From Nannochloropsis salina CCMP1776 (lineage: Eukaryota; Sar; Eustigmatophyceae; Eustigmatales; Monodopsidaceae), in assembly GCA_004565275.1 (NCBI GenBank), contig SDOX01000005.1, positions 1,152,765 through 1,216,764 of the forward strand: a stretch of 64,000 bases of DNA, given 5' to 3'. Below, in pieces: positions 1-11,567 of this stretch. Made by a program: the position numbers and the translations under genes. The notes beneath the pieces are model-generated. The model had not been told where the DNA came from and searched no databases. It was given only the letters and a program-made list of their open reading frames with translations. Position 1 is the stretch's first letter; every line of letters starts with the position of its first letter.

Positions 1-1
1 C

Positions 2-793
2 GACCGACTGGCCAGCGCTCATGCGGAAGCCACCGCAGCGGGATTCGGGCAAGGTCCTGTGCTTTCGGAGGGCAAGGCGAAGAACTTGGTGCGGATCTGC
101 CGGTTGCTTCGGACCGCCTTGCTCTTTCTCTCCGACCCGGAGGTAGGACAATCTGGAAAGAAGGTGAGTGGGACGTCTGATGGCTGGGAAGGGAAGGCGG
201 TGGAAGAGGGGAGGCGCACTGCCAAGACCCCCTCGCTCGCGTCTCTTTCTCGCCCTGCCCCTGCCTTGAGCCCTTGCTACCCCCTGGCGCTGTCAAATGA
301 CGACCTGAATTTGTCCGCCTTCGCAAAGCTTCGCCTGTGCGTGGGCCAAGTCTGGCTGGATCTGGGCGCCTGGGTGGACCCTGTCCGATCCTCCCGGTTG
401 CAGATGGAGGTGGAATCGACCCTCCGCTCCGGCGGCGCCTATTGTACGGGGGAGTGGGAGGACGAGATGGTGACCGTGGACGTGGCGTTGCACCCTCGGC
501 CAATGAGTGGTGGGGAAGACGCGGAGGGCGCGCGGGATGACGGGAGGGGGGGAAGGAGGGTGCGACCAGTGGCCTTGGAAGTGGACGGACCCTCCCACTT
601 CTTTGTGAACCAGCCGCAGCGCCCGACGGGGGACACCAAGATCAAGCACCAGGCCCTGCACCTGGGAGGGCAGTGGTCCGCCGTCATCTCCTTGGCGCAT
701 TTCGAGTGGCCCAAGTCGAGCAAGCAGCAGTTGGCGATTGTTAAGAAGAAGATTGCGCAGACAGGCTTGGAGCCGAAAGACTTCTTCCGGTGA
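2..793 (+). CDS. RAP-domain protein, 3' end only
   Basis: The gene enters from the left edge, so the start is missing. The last ~75 residues form a RAP domain: an ALEVDGPSHFF core, then the QALHLGGQW, VISLAHFEW and KKKIAQTGLEPKDFFR segments, ending at the stop. RAP domains are typical of organellar RNA-processing and translation factors, where they sit behind helical repeats, so a mitochondrial or plastid role is likely but inferred. Upstream, residues around LVRICRLLRTALLFLSDPE look like the end of a helical region. The low-complexity stretch between may hide a short intron: a good GTGAGT donor lies at 164 and an in-phase AG at 225-226. The frame is also open straight through, so I leave both options. 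Confidence 0.75.
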   Translation, partial: DRLASAHAEATAAGFGQGPVLSEGKAKNLVRICRLLRTALLFLSDPEVGQSGKKVSGTSDGWEGKAVEEGRRTAKTPSLASLSRPAPALSPCYPLALSNDDLNLSAFAKLRLCVGQVWLDLGAWVDPVRSSRLQMEVESTLRSGGAYCTGEWEDEMVTVDVALHPRPMSGGEDAEGARDDGRGGRRVRPVALEVDGPSHFFVNQPQRPTGDTKIKHQALHLGGQWSAVISLAHFEWPKSSKQQLAIVKKKIAQTGLEPKDFFR

Positions 794-1328
794 GGAAGGG
801 GCAGTCATGTAGCCGTAGTTATTAAATGTGCTCCAGGAAATACAATTTTGACGTACGTGCAAGCATAAATTATATACATCCATAAGGACTTGACACTGCA
901 CGGTGTTAATAGTGGTTGTAGGCAGCAGGAACCTCGGACCGCGGTAGCAAAATTTATACATAACCGTAACTTTTTTTTTGGAAGAACTGTTCAAAATGGC
1001 CTAGCCATTATTTTTGTCGGAATGCCAATTCTCCGGACAAAGCAGGCTATGCAGAAGGGAGTTTACCGCCCTCACTTAGGAGCGAAAAGTACACCTGTTG
1101 GACGCAAAAAATAGAAACTCATTTTTAAGGCTCAAGTTGGGAGTGCGTAGGTTTTGTGGCTACCAGCAGCCATCTCAAACGCGTATAAGATCTGTTGCTC
1201 TCATTCATGGCACAAGCAATTTGCTTTCAAAATACTGAATTTCATACACAATATGCGCATCCGGGTAAAGTCTAAATTCCCGCTCTACGTGCCTCCAGCC
1301 TTTACGTTATCCTCCGTACATGATGGTA
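794..1328. other. Intergenic, tail-to-tail
   Basis: The stretch lies between the 3' ends of the RAP gene and the permease. It is AT-richer than its surroundings and has a T9 run at about 968-976. I see no coding pattern or RNA gene; it presumably holds both 3' UTRs. Confidence 0.5.
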
Positions 1329-3603
1329 TCAATGAGTAATCACGCGCACACCCCGCAGCTTGTCAATCGGATGCTTCCCGTCAGGACATGATATGAACAT
1401 GTGCTCTCTTCCCACGTCTAAGATCTTAGAGAGCGCTTCCACCACCTCTGGAGTGAAGGCCCGATGTACTTGCACCATGCTGACCCGAATGGCTGGATAC
1501 ATGCGGTCGATCATCTCTACTGCCTTTGCACCCGCCTTACCCTCCCCATCCTCTTGTCCCACTTCCTCCCCGCGGCAGTGCACCACTGTCACGTGGTGGA
1601 CAGTGCTTTCGTTGGCTCGGACATAGGTAAGCGCTTTGTTAAGAATGTAGAGGTCTTTGGGGTCCTTGCAGAAGAAGACCACGCGGTCTGACCGCAGCGC
1701 CAGCAATTTTTCCACAAGCAGGGCTGCGACAGACGGAGGGGAGAAGTAGATCAGGACTTTGAGCAGTCTCACGCGTTGGAACATGAGAAAAGTCAGCATG
1801 CCTACCCCTGCGAGGTACAAGAGGAAGTACAACAGGTATTCTGACTGGCTTTGCAGGTTGACAAGGAAGGCAAGAAGGACAGCCGCCCCCCCCCCGATCA
1901 CGTGGGACCAGGGCGCCACCACGTCGCGGGGGAGCTGTGAGCGCTTGACTTTCAGCATGGCACACCCGGCCGCAAAAAGTGCCATCACACCTAGAAAAGA
2001 AAAGGCGTAGACTCCGGCAAGGGCCTCCACGTCCCCTCCCGTGAGAAGCACCTGGATCGGAAGGAGCAGGAAAATGTTATGGAGCCCACCTTCAACGGAC
2101 GAGTGATAAGCACACAAAATCTTAAAAATCTTGGACATTGTCTTAAAAACTTCAGGCGATATTTTCTTCGGACTTTCTCAAGCTCTGCCATAATCGTGTC
2201 ACAATTCCTCCCCCCGACGTCTGACGTGCCCGTACCTGACTGATGGCCAACGCCAAGTACGAGAGAATGATGTAATGGTCCGTCCCACGCCAAGCATTAC
2301 GGGCCAACAAAAACGAGGGCAGGCAGCCATCCATGCTCATGCTGTAAAGTAGACCGTCGATGCCCACGTAGGCCGTCAAAACCGCCCCGCTTAAGACCAC
2401 GAATGCGTCTAAGGACACCCATATCCGCAAGAACTTCCCGAAATCCACAGTGCTACCCGGACCGATGTGTGGACCCAGCCCCAGGGTGGCCTGTACCCAG
2501 TCGCCTATGGCGTGAGCGACTCTTTCAAGGACCGTTTGAGAAAAGGCGGTAATGACAGGGACGGGCAGGACGGCGATGGAGAGGAGGGAAAGCAGGGGGT
2601 TGAAGACACAGACGGCTTGCTGCATGTACTTCAGAGTAAGGAGAAATACTCCTGGCTTCTGGCTCTCCACGTACTGCGACGACGTCTCAAAACCACTCAC
2701 ACCCAAGAGCCCGGCGGCACAGCCGAAGATGAGCGCGGTCCCAATGCTCCCTGGCAGCATGTCCTTGCCCACGGCCCCCACGGCGCCTTCGATCTCCCCT
2801 CCATTCTTTGCGGTCGTGACAGCTACATCAGGAAAGGGCAGCAGAAGGTTGGCGGGTAGCTCGCCCAAATTGTTGAAAATCACGTACAGAAAACCAAGGC
2901 TAAGGAGGACGAAGAAAGTGAGGACGTGCACGGCGCATATAACCATCGCGACCCCTGCGCTCTCCTTCAGCCCCATCCCCACCACCAGCGCGAACAGAGA
3001 AAGGAGGCAACAGGCGGCGATCGGGACGTCGATCAAGTCGGGCAGTACTGCGTGCAGGTAGTTGCATGCCGTCACCGCCGACACCACCCCGGTGGCTATG
3101 TAGGCCAGCACGCTCAGACAAGCGGCGGCGGCAGCCACGGCTTTTGAGGTGGTGTTGATTAGGAGGGTGTAGGTTCCGCCATTGACAGGAATGGCCGTTA
3201 TGGCCTCCCCGTACACAGACCGGAAAAGGTACAAGATAAGGCCGACTAATAAAAAACAGAGGGGGGCAAGCTGCCCTGCGTAACTTGTCACCAGGCCAAT
3301 GGAGTAAAAGCAAGAGCTGAGGATATCATTACCGCAAATCGAGGAAGCCATCCATGGTCCTAGCATTTCGTGCGGATGTTTTTGCCTTTCCAGAGCATGT
3401 GCAGCTTTGGAGAGTTGGACGTCGTCGACATGAATGTGTTCATCGTAAGTCCCGGGGCCGGGAAAGTGCTTGTTTCTCAAGCCTCGGGCTTTGGCTTGTG
3501 TGATGCTGATGGAAGACGTGTTCCCATTCCCATAGTATGTGTGAGAGCTTGCAGGTAACAGATTCGCGGACTCGTTCGAATTCTGCTGAGTTGTTCTTGC
3601 CAT
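1329..3603 (-). CDS. APC-family amino acid/polyamine permease with cytosolic C-terminal domain
   Basis: Two exons, complement(join(1329..2051,2236..3603)), give 696 residues. The 184-nt intron is phase 0; the join reads LSYLALAISQ then VLLTGGDVEALAGVYAF, the usual order in this family around TM 8-9. About 75 hydrophilic residues precede the first membrane helix (MLGPWMASSICGNDILSSCF), followed by about 12 hydrophobic segments. AIPVNGGTYTLL and GFETSSQYVE are APC-like, the latter in the TM6 region. The last ~130 residues are soluble and alternate strand and helix (RVVFFCKDPKDLYILNKAL, VHHVTVVHCRGEE), resembling a nucleotide-binding or UspA-like fold. The likely role is proton-coupled amino acid or polyamine transport; substrate and membrane are not readable. 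The ATG at 3603 is the first in frame. Confidence 0.85.
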
Positions 3604-5029
3604 AGCTTCCGATCATGCATGTACGACAAAAGCGGGCTTTAGCAGCGACTTGCTCCGAGTCGTCAGCTATAATACGCCTTTTCCAGCAACTTGACCATCA
3701 AGCTAGTGAATGTGCATTTATAAACCGAATTTTAGTGTTCGTGGGCACCGATGTGATGTGATAAGGTCGTAAATGAAATTCTGTTATCGAAACCCAGCGG
3801 CAGTCTGGGTCGTCGGGAGGGTTGCTTTTTCCCTTTCGTTCCGCGTCATGAGGTGGCTTGTGAGTGATGTTTGTCGTGGTAACCACGTCCCAGAAGCGAA
3901 GGAGCTAGCACGGTCGAACGGAATAGATAGTTTTAAGGTAAGTGCACGCCAAAGATATGGGACAAGAGTCAAGGGTAATGCCTGGTGGATAGTTGAGAAC
4001 CATTACATCTTGCATAACGTGTCTTCTCGTTAAAGTCAGTCAGGGTACGTAGTCATTACGATAAAAACACTTCGCGCCTAGAAATATTTGTCTGCACCGA
4101 TGGCTGCGGACAAAAAATGTCATTCAAGATGATCACTTATCAGTTAAAGCTTGTTGGCTTGTTCTTTCATGCGCAATAGCAAAACAAGTCGATAAGTCGT
4201 TTGTCATATTTTTGTGTGTGCAAGGCTCCCGATCCGCCCGAAGACACGGCAAAATAAGAAATCTTGATATGCTCATGTCACAGGTGGAAATGCAAGCAGT
4301 TCTATATATTTTGCAGGAGATATAAGTGTACGTTGATGCGATGTAGGCCATTTAACGGGAAAAGATGTTGGGTATCAGCATGTCGCCTGAGTGTTGGGAT
4401 GCGGCCTTTCTTCTTTCGCTCGACGATTTCTTCGTTCACATTATATGCCTGTGGAGAAGTTGTTGACATTATGATTGATAGAAGTTATACGGTACAGTAC
4501 ATTCTTCCCGGGAGATCCCACAAAACAATGTCGCAGTGTCCGATAATGTCTCCTCCCTCGCGTAAACCTCTCGGCCCATATTCTCTAGCACAGGATGCGG
4601 GAAGCCCCAGCCGTTCGTACTGCGGCCTCTGTGGCTGGCGAGGCCTCAGCCTGCTCCGAGTCAAATTGTTTTCATGCCGCCTCGCAACATGAGAGAGAAG
4701 ACGACACTACGACATGAGTGCGTTGAAATTAAATCTTACCGGCGGAAAAGAAGTCGGAGGTGGTCGATGCAACTGGTTGTGTCTTTTCAGTAGCTGGCCT
4801 TCATCCCTTCTTCGCCATGCACCTGTTGGCTATACCAAAAGCCACTGATTTATACGTCACTTCTTTGGAAAAAGGCACGGTTATTTAGCATGTGCTGTGG
4901 CCTTATTTGGTCCTACACGTATGTTACTCGGCCATACCTATGTTTGTAGCTTCCATACCCTTCCCCACCCCAGCCTTCTCCCCACCACGTTCTCACCCTC
5001 GCGTTTCGCCACCCTAACATATTTAGACG
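3604..5029. promoter_or_regulatory. Divergent intergenic region, permease / eS19
   Basis: This 1.4-kb gap separates two gene starts and should hold both promoters. Just before the eS19 ATG (about 4955-5020) the + strand is strongly pyrimidine-rich, as expected for a ribosomal-protein 5' leader. The rest has only short overlapping ORFs with no recognisable product. No TATA box stands out. Confidence 0.4.
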
Positions 5030-5872
5030 ATGGGTCGCGCCGTGACTGTCCGGGACATCAAGCCCCAGGACTTTATTGTAGCCTATGCCGCACATTTGAA
5101 GACCAAGGATAACTTTGAAGTACCCAAGTGGGCCGACATTGTGAAGACCGGAATCGGGAAAGAATTGGCGCCTTACGACCCAGACTGGTACTACACACGG
5201 GCCGCTGCTGTCCTCCGCCAGATCTATCTCAAGCAGGGCATTGGTGTAGGTGCCTTGCGACGGATCTATGGGGGCTCGAAGCGCCGTGGAGTTGAGCGAT
5301 CTACCACCGTGAAAGGAGCCGGGGGCTGCATTCGTCACGTTCTCATTCAGTTCGAGGTACGCTGTCGAAATGTGGAAGAAAATGCATAAGCCGATACGAG
5401 CACACACGTGTGCCTGACCCGGCAATTTCCGTAGTAGAAGGAGGGGGCAGTTTCAATGCGTCTCAGCATGCATCGTAAACTGAGAGACACTGGTCTCTTT
5501 TAATTCTGACTGCCATCTCTTGGCGAGCACTTGGGAATTCGAGCCTTTGAAAGACGAATTTCAGCTGTGTTGTCTACTAAAGTGAGATTTCTGGTTGCAG
5601 TGGTGTTTGTGGTCCTGACTACTGCAAGTTACTTGAGACTCGACACGGTCCAAAAGATGGCATGGCGATAGCTTTCGAAAGGAGATGGTGGATTTTTTTT
5701 AACAAGACTCAGAACTCATTTCCTCTTCTCAATTTTCTCGTTTTCTTCTTTAAAATAGAACCTAAAATACGTGACGAAGGACAGCAATGGCGGACGAAAA
5801 ATTACTAAAGAAGGACAAACTGCTCTGGACCAAATTGCAGCCTCGGTAGCAAACGCAGAAGCGGATGAATAA
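5030..5872 (+). CDS. RPS19: Ribosomal protein eS19 (40S subunit)
   Basis: Two exons, join(5030..5356,5759..5872), encode 146 residues, the normal eS19 length. The 402-nt intron is phase 0 and splits FE from NLKYVTKDSNGGRK. The whole protein follows eS19: VTVRDIKPQDFI at the N terminus, ELAPYDPDWYYTRAAAVLR, IYLKQGIGVGALRRIYGG, and the C-terminal GGRKITKEGQTALDQIA helix. eS19 sits in the 40S head and is needed for pre-rRNA maturation. The acceptor is preceded by a long T/C-rich tract. The start is fixed by homology; the leader is C/T-rich. Confidence 0.97.
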
Positions 5873-6613
5873 ATAGGACAGCCGTCTTGTGGCGGTTCGT
5901 CTCCTTGTTAGCGTGCACGTTCAGCGTAGCGATGCAGCTCGGAGGAAGCTTGTCTCGGGGTAGGGGAAATCTTTTCAGTCGTCGTCTATGTAGCCTTGTG
6001 TCGCGCGCCTGATGATGGCAGTGAGTCAAAAGCTGCTGAAGGAGTGGTGGAGGAAGTGGTACCCAAGTTTTCATTATGTGCGGTCCTTGGTTAAAATGGA
6101 ACGGGTGGGATTCTGATGAGAAGGCGATCGGATGACAAGGATGATGATGGGCGGACTCTTCCTTGTGCTGTCAACGTTAGGAATAACATGCGTGAAACAA
6201 TGAAGATGAAAATCGCAAAGAAGAGACTTCATTTACTAGCTGACAAAGGCTTTGGAATACTTGTTTTGCATTTAGTAAATGAGTTGCTCAGTGGTAAAGC
6301 GTCAAGACTAGATTACCTCCTCACCCCTGCCCCTTGACCGTTACGTTACACCGACCGTTGCCGTTACTGGTAGGTACGCAAGCCGCCCGCCTCGACGAGT
6401 ACAATCGAGGCGTACGAAAGCTTGCTTCCTAAAACTTTCACCAGAAATATACTGATATTCCTTTGTACTTGCTAATGGCCTTTATGCCGAAATTTTCGCC
6501 CCTCTAGTCACACTAATACACACCCTACAATGGTAGGAGGCCAGCCTTTGGCCCATCTACCATGTCAATCTCAAACTGTCTTTCTTACTTCGTACCATCA
6601 TCAATAGCTCAGC
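5873..6613. other. Intergenic, eS19 3' end to CLC start
   Basis: The stretch lies between two + strand genes. It should contain the eS19 3' UTR and the CLC promoter. I see no further gene, RNA or repeat. Confidence 0.4.
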
Positions 6614-9600
6614 ATGTTTGGAGCTGGAAGAAGGGTAACGCTGGAAATAGATGGTGCTGCTCCTGTTCCGGATACTGCTAAAGAGGACGGAACGGGCAGC
6701 ACCATCAATCCGCGAAACCGATCTCGGATTGCTCGTCTGAGAGGGCCTAATCTGAGAGTAGAAGACACTACACACGGCAGCAATCAATATAATAGAGAGG
6801 GGCAGGCCAAAATGGCTTCGTTTCAAAGCATAAGGTAACAATCACCCCCAAAAGAGGAGGCGTTTCCTCGTCGCATACCTTTTCTCGGTCAATGTGTCAC
6901 CTGTTGCTTTCCCCTTCTCTCCACCGAACATAGCTACTTGCCAATCCATTCCAAAATTTACCTTGAATGGCTCAAGACGCATTTTACGGCATCTGTGGTG
7001 GCGAACTGGGTGATGGTAAGCTTTTTTACTTTATCTTTCCGATGATGGGCGCGTCAGCGTAAGCTGCTCGTGGTTATATTTTCTTATGCTTGGTATCTCC
7101 TAATCGTCCATTTCTGATTTGTGTTGCATAATCTGACCGCGTCGCTATTTCTACTTTCCGCCATCCGTATCTTAGATGGCCTTAATTGGCATAGTCACTG
7201 GTGTAGTTGGCGCGGCCCTCAAGAACCTCATTCAATTCTTCACCAAAGTCAAATTCATGCATGTTGAATCCCTCCTTGCCCGCCATCAATTTATGCTCAT
7301 GTGGTTTCACTTCACAAGTATTTCTCTCATTTTGGCTTTGGTGGCGGCCGCCGTCGTTGTGTACGGAGAACCTGCCACCGCAGGCTCGGGGGTGCCCGAG
7401 GTAATGGCTTACTTGAATGGCGTCTCCATCCCGAAAATCTTCAGGGCGAGGACACTTTTTGTCAAATGTGTAAGTGTCAGCTTGGCGGTGGCATCGGGCC
7501 TGTTTGGAGGGAATGAGGGTCCAATGATTCATATAGGTGCGAGCATTGGTAAAATCATCAGTCAAGGGACACAACTGAGAAATGGGTGGACAATTGCCTT
7601 GTTCAAGCGGTTTCGAAACATGTTCGACCGTCGAAACTTCATCAGTGCAGGAGCCGCCGCCGGGGTAGCCTCAGCTTTCGGTGCGCCCGTGGGAGGGCTC
7701 TTATTTGTGTTGGAAGAAATTTCCTCTTTCTGGAGCCATCAACACGCCTGGCAAACATTTTTCTGCTGCATGGTCGCAACTTTGACCACCTCTTTGATCT
7801 GCAACTCATTCGAGGCATTCGAATTCACGGGAACATTTGGCTTATTCAGCAACAAACATTCTTACTTCGTGTATGTGGACGTGGCAATGGATTCGCAGTT
7901 GAAAATGTTTCTGCCCGTGGTGGTCCTCGGCGTCCTTGGTGGCTTCGCAGGGGTGGCGTTCACGTGGTTAAACCTCAAAATATGCGGATGGCGCAACCGC
8001 TGGATTGCCTGCAAGCCCTGGCAGCGAGTTATGGAGGTGTCTATCCTCGCTGTCGTGACAGCGTCGGTGTGCGTCTTCTTGCCCACGGCCTTCGAGTGCC
8101 TGCCTGTAGACTGTGCCGCAGTCCCTGACCGGGTGGGATGCACGTCTCGATTGAGACAGTCCGGGATGGAGTCAGGAGAGGTTCTGCATCAGTTCACGTG
8201 CCCGGTGCGTAGGACATGCGCAGAAACGGTGCTCTCGTTCTCGGTTGGGTTACTTCCTCTCTGCCTTTTGCACCTGGCGCTGACGCTCGTCGATAATACT
8301 CCTTTGCACATCCACAGGACGGTTTCTTCAACCCAGGTGCTACTCTCTTTTTCGCGACCCCAGAAACCACGATCCAACGCCTTCTCAGCCGAAATACGCA
8401 TTTTCAGTTCGACTACGGACCTGTGATCACTCTCCTCATCGTCTACATCCTTCTCGCCTGCTACACCTCGGGGATGGCCCAAAGCAGCGGGATCATGGTT
8501 CCTTCTCTCTTGATCGGTGCCACGCTTGGGCGGTTGTTCGGGCTGGTTGTGACCGATATCATGGGGGTTCCCCCCACAGACAACGGGGAGCGGGACTGGC
8601 AGGATCCTGGTGCGTTCGCTTTGATTGGCGCCGCGGCTTACTTCTCAGGGGTCACTCGCTTGACCATGTCGCTGACGGTGATATTCATGGAGATCACCAA
8701 CGAGACTCACTTCCTATTGCCGGTGATGACCGCAATAGTGGTCGCGCGTCTGACCGCTGATGCCTGCATGGAACCCCTTTACCACAAATTAATGCATTTA
8801 AAGTACTTACCATTCCTACCGGACGAGCTCCATGCCACCGCTTGCCTAGAGCTCTCAGCGGTAAAAGACGTCATGTCAGCCCCAGCAGTGACAGTGCCGC
8901 TTTTTGGGCCCGTTTCCAAGGTGGCGCGCGTTATGCTGGCCTCTACACACAGCGCCTTCCCGGTTGTGGAGCCTGGGAGCCATGGTGAAGTGTTCAAAGG
9001 GGTCATCCTGCGGAACCATGTTTATTCAATTTTAGCACGAAGAGAGCTCTTCGTCGACCCTCCCACAAGCGCAATGCTCTCCCTCTCGTCGTCAATGCCT
9101 CTGTCGCCGAGCTTTGGTGGAGTTCCTAGCACCTCCGAGGGCGACGGTGACGCAGAGACCAGCAGTATTGAAGGCGATATTCCCAAAATGGCCATCCGGA
9201 GACTGAGCGTGAAAATGGACGCAACGAACCGGATCAAGTACGGCTCCGTGATCAATCCCGAGCTTATGGCCAACCTGGACGACAGACTACCCCCTGTTTC
9301 CGTCTACCCTGATCTTCCCTTGTCGACCACCTCCGCCGCCACCCCTACAGCCATGCGCCCCACCGATGCGGATGCCATCAACCGCGAAGCCCTTATCGCG
9401 CGGCTCATGTCCTTCCCGGAGTTCGATACCAAATGGGTAAACTTGTCTCCATACGTAGATATGTCCTCTTATTCCGTCCCAGAGACTTTCTCGCTGGAAC
9501 GCAGCTACAATCTGTTCAGAACCATGGGGCTGCGGCACATCACGGTCGTTAATAAGTACAACAATGTGGTGGGCATGATATCCAGGAAAGATTTGCTGTC

Positions 9601-9877
9601 GCAACATGTGGCGGAGATGGTGGGGGAGAAGGAGAAAATCGGACGGCAAACGGGTGGAGAGACAAGGGGCCAAGGACGTCGTAGAAGAAGGGGGGGGCAG
9701 CTCTGTGTGGAAGCGCATCGACTGCGTAGCGGAAGAGTACTTGATGCCGGGCTCGCACTCGGGTCACCTGTGGCCGCGGTCGCGGAGGAGCCTGGCCCCT
9801 GGTCTGTCGAGACCTTGGATAGGAGCGTCCGCCGTGGGGATGAGGAAGAAGAGGAAAGGGAGAGAAGACTCATGTAG
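6614..9877 (+). CDS. CLC-type chloride/proton exchanger with two CBS domains
   Basis: Four exons, join(6614..6834,6934..7015,7176..8204,8318..9877), give 963 residues. The junctions read FQSI-SYLPIHSK, NWVM-MALIGIVTG and QFTCP-DGFFNPGATLFF. An in-frame TAG lies just upstream of the ATG. The CLC signatures are all present: GSGVPEVMAYLNG, GNEGPMIHIGASIG, GAPVGGLLFVLEE, SGIMVPSLLIGATLG. The gating Glu (in GxEGP) and the proton Glu of the LEE motif are kept, so this should be an exchanger rather than a channel. Ser in GSGVPE favours chloride over nitrate by analogy with plant CLCs. The usual GKEGP lysine is Asn here. Two CBS domains follow (around AVKDVMSAPAVTV and GLRHITVVNKYNNVVGMIS), then a charged tail. 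It probably acts in an endomembrane, vacuole or plastid membrane. Confidence 0.95.
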
Positions 9878-10877
9878 AATGTTTGAAAATCCGAAGGGAG
9901 GAGGCAAGCTACAACGTATGATAAAGGTGCATGCGTAGGAGCTATATGTATGCATATGACATGTACATAGAGCACACAAAACTGATTACCCCGACTGAGG
10001 CGGTGGTTGTAGCACGAACGCTTGCGACTGATATGATGTCTTCACGGAAAAAAACCGCCCGACGCCTGTATTTGTCTCTCCATTCTTTCTTTTCGTGCCG
10101 TAATAAACTAACCTCTTCCCAATTATCTCTCGTGCTTCCGCCTGCTCCCTCGTTGCCGTCAGTATGTACACAGCCTCGCGATCCTCCTTCTCCGGCCTTG
10201 ACTCTGAGTAACTCACTGCAAACTGCTTAACCACGTCTCGGACTGGCCGTGAGACAAGGATTTCCTCTACACCCAAGTTACGTCCAAAGCTATTTCATCC
10301 CCTCTCCTGACAACGTCCAGGTGCGACGCAGCGCCGAGCCGTCCCCTCCCCTCTCTTTTCGTGCGGACATGACACCATTGAACCAGCGAAAATTACCATG
10401 CAACTACCATCAAGCAGCAGCTAGCCACCACAGTAGCTTTACTTCATCCTCCCTGGCACCCGACACTCCTAGCCGAAGCGGGGCTGATCTCCACGCCATG
10501 CTCTCCTCTTTCAGAGAGATTAAGAATCGTCTTTACAAAGTGTTGGCATGAACCACCGTGCCGCATTCCCTCGTCTTTGTTCAATCCTAGGCTGGAGGAA
10601 GTACAACCCGCGACAACTCTCTTCGAGGTTCTCCTCCATCACCTCCGCTCGCATTGCTCCAAATAAGAAACACACCACCGAATGAAGCTTCCTACGCCTG
10701 ACCCACCTTTTAGCTTTTCGTAGTTTCGACGTGCTTTAGTCCAAAAATTTGAACACAAACAGGGAGACATAGGCTCCTTCTCTGCCTCCCGCCTCCCTAC
10801 TCCATCACCTCCACCAGCGCTTTCCTCGTGCCTGCTTCCCCCCCCCCCACTCCCCGCGGTGACTCTTCTAGTCTTCA
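9878..10877. other. Intergenic, tail-to-tail
   Basis: A 1-kb gap lies between the CLC stop and the A20/AN1 stop. It is pyrimidine-rich on the + strand, with a C9 run near 10840. The short ORFs have no recognisable domain. It probably consists of 3' UTRs and spacer. Confidence 0.4.
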
Positions 10878-11567
10878 TTACAATTGATCCGTCATCTTTG
10901 CAAATTGTCCCCCCCCCGTCAAGGTGCTCTTCAAATTCTGGCGATCGTGCTCTTTATGGTCGAACGCGCAAGAGTGTTGGCTTGGGTACCGATGCACGCC
11001 ACAAAAAACTAGTTCACACCGACATTCAATACCCGTCAACCCCACTTTTTTGTTACACACCGCACAACGGTTCTTTTTCTTTTGCGGAAGGGGTAATGCC
11101 TGAACAGGGAGAAAGACAGCATTCTCCACAGCCGCAGGCGTGGCCTGTACCACGGGAGCGGCTACTTTCGCCGTTTCAAGAGCAGCTGGCACGTCTAGCG
11201 ATGACGCCGACGCGGACACCTCCATCGCTTGAGGAATAGATGCTTGTTCGTGCTCAGATACTTCAGGGGGGTTGGCGCTGGAGGGGGCGAGGGTGGACGA
11301 GGGAGAGGACGTCTCAGCCGAGGGCGTAGACTCCTGTCGCACCTCGGAAAGTGCATGGGACAGAGTGGGAGGAAGTAACGGCATTGCGGTGCTGCTGGTG
11401 CCGCTCAATACTGAGACACTTTCAATGGACGCACGTGTGACCCCTGCTGTGTCCTTGAAACATTTCGAGCACATATATCCCGTCTGGGCAGAGCCATAAA
11501 ACCCACAGCCCTTGACGCAGGGGCGAGTGTCATCGACACAGGCTTGTGTGTTTCCGTTGTCAGACAT
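10878..11567 (-). CDS. A20/AN1 zinc-finger stress-associated protein
   Basis: Single exon, 229 residues, ATG at 11567. The A20-type finger is at the N terminus: Cys17, Cys21, Cys33 and Cys36 in the pattern CxxxC-x11-CxxC, with [15 protein letters not shown] Ser/Thr/Ala/Pro-rich linker of ~120 residues follows. The AN1 finger is at the C terminus: [10 protein letters not shown], then [16 protein letters not shown] and HSCAFDHK. This domain order is that of plant and animal SAP/ZFAND5-6 proteins, which bind ubiquitin through A20 and act in stress responses. It is longer than the usual 150-200 residues because of the linker. Cytosolic location is inferred from the absence of a presequence. Confidence 0.95.
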   Translation of the reverse strand: MSDNGNTQACVDDTRPCVKGCGFYGSAQTGYMCSKCFKDTAGVTRASIESVSVLSGTSSTAMPLLPPTLSHALSEVRQESTPSAETSSPSSTLAPSSANPPEVSEHEQASIPQAMEVSASASSLDVPAALETAKVAAPVVQATPAAVENAVFLPVQALPLPQKKKNRCAVCNKKVGLTGIECRCELVFCGVHRYPSQHSCAFDHKEHDRQNLKSTLTGGGQFAKMTDQL

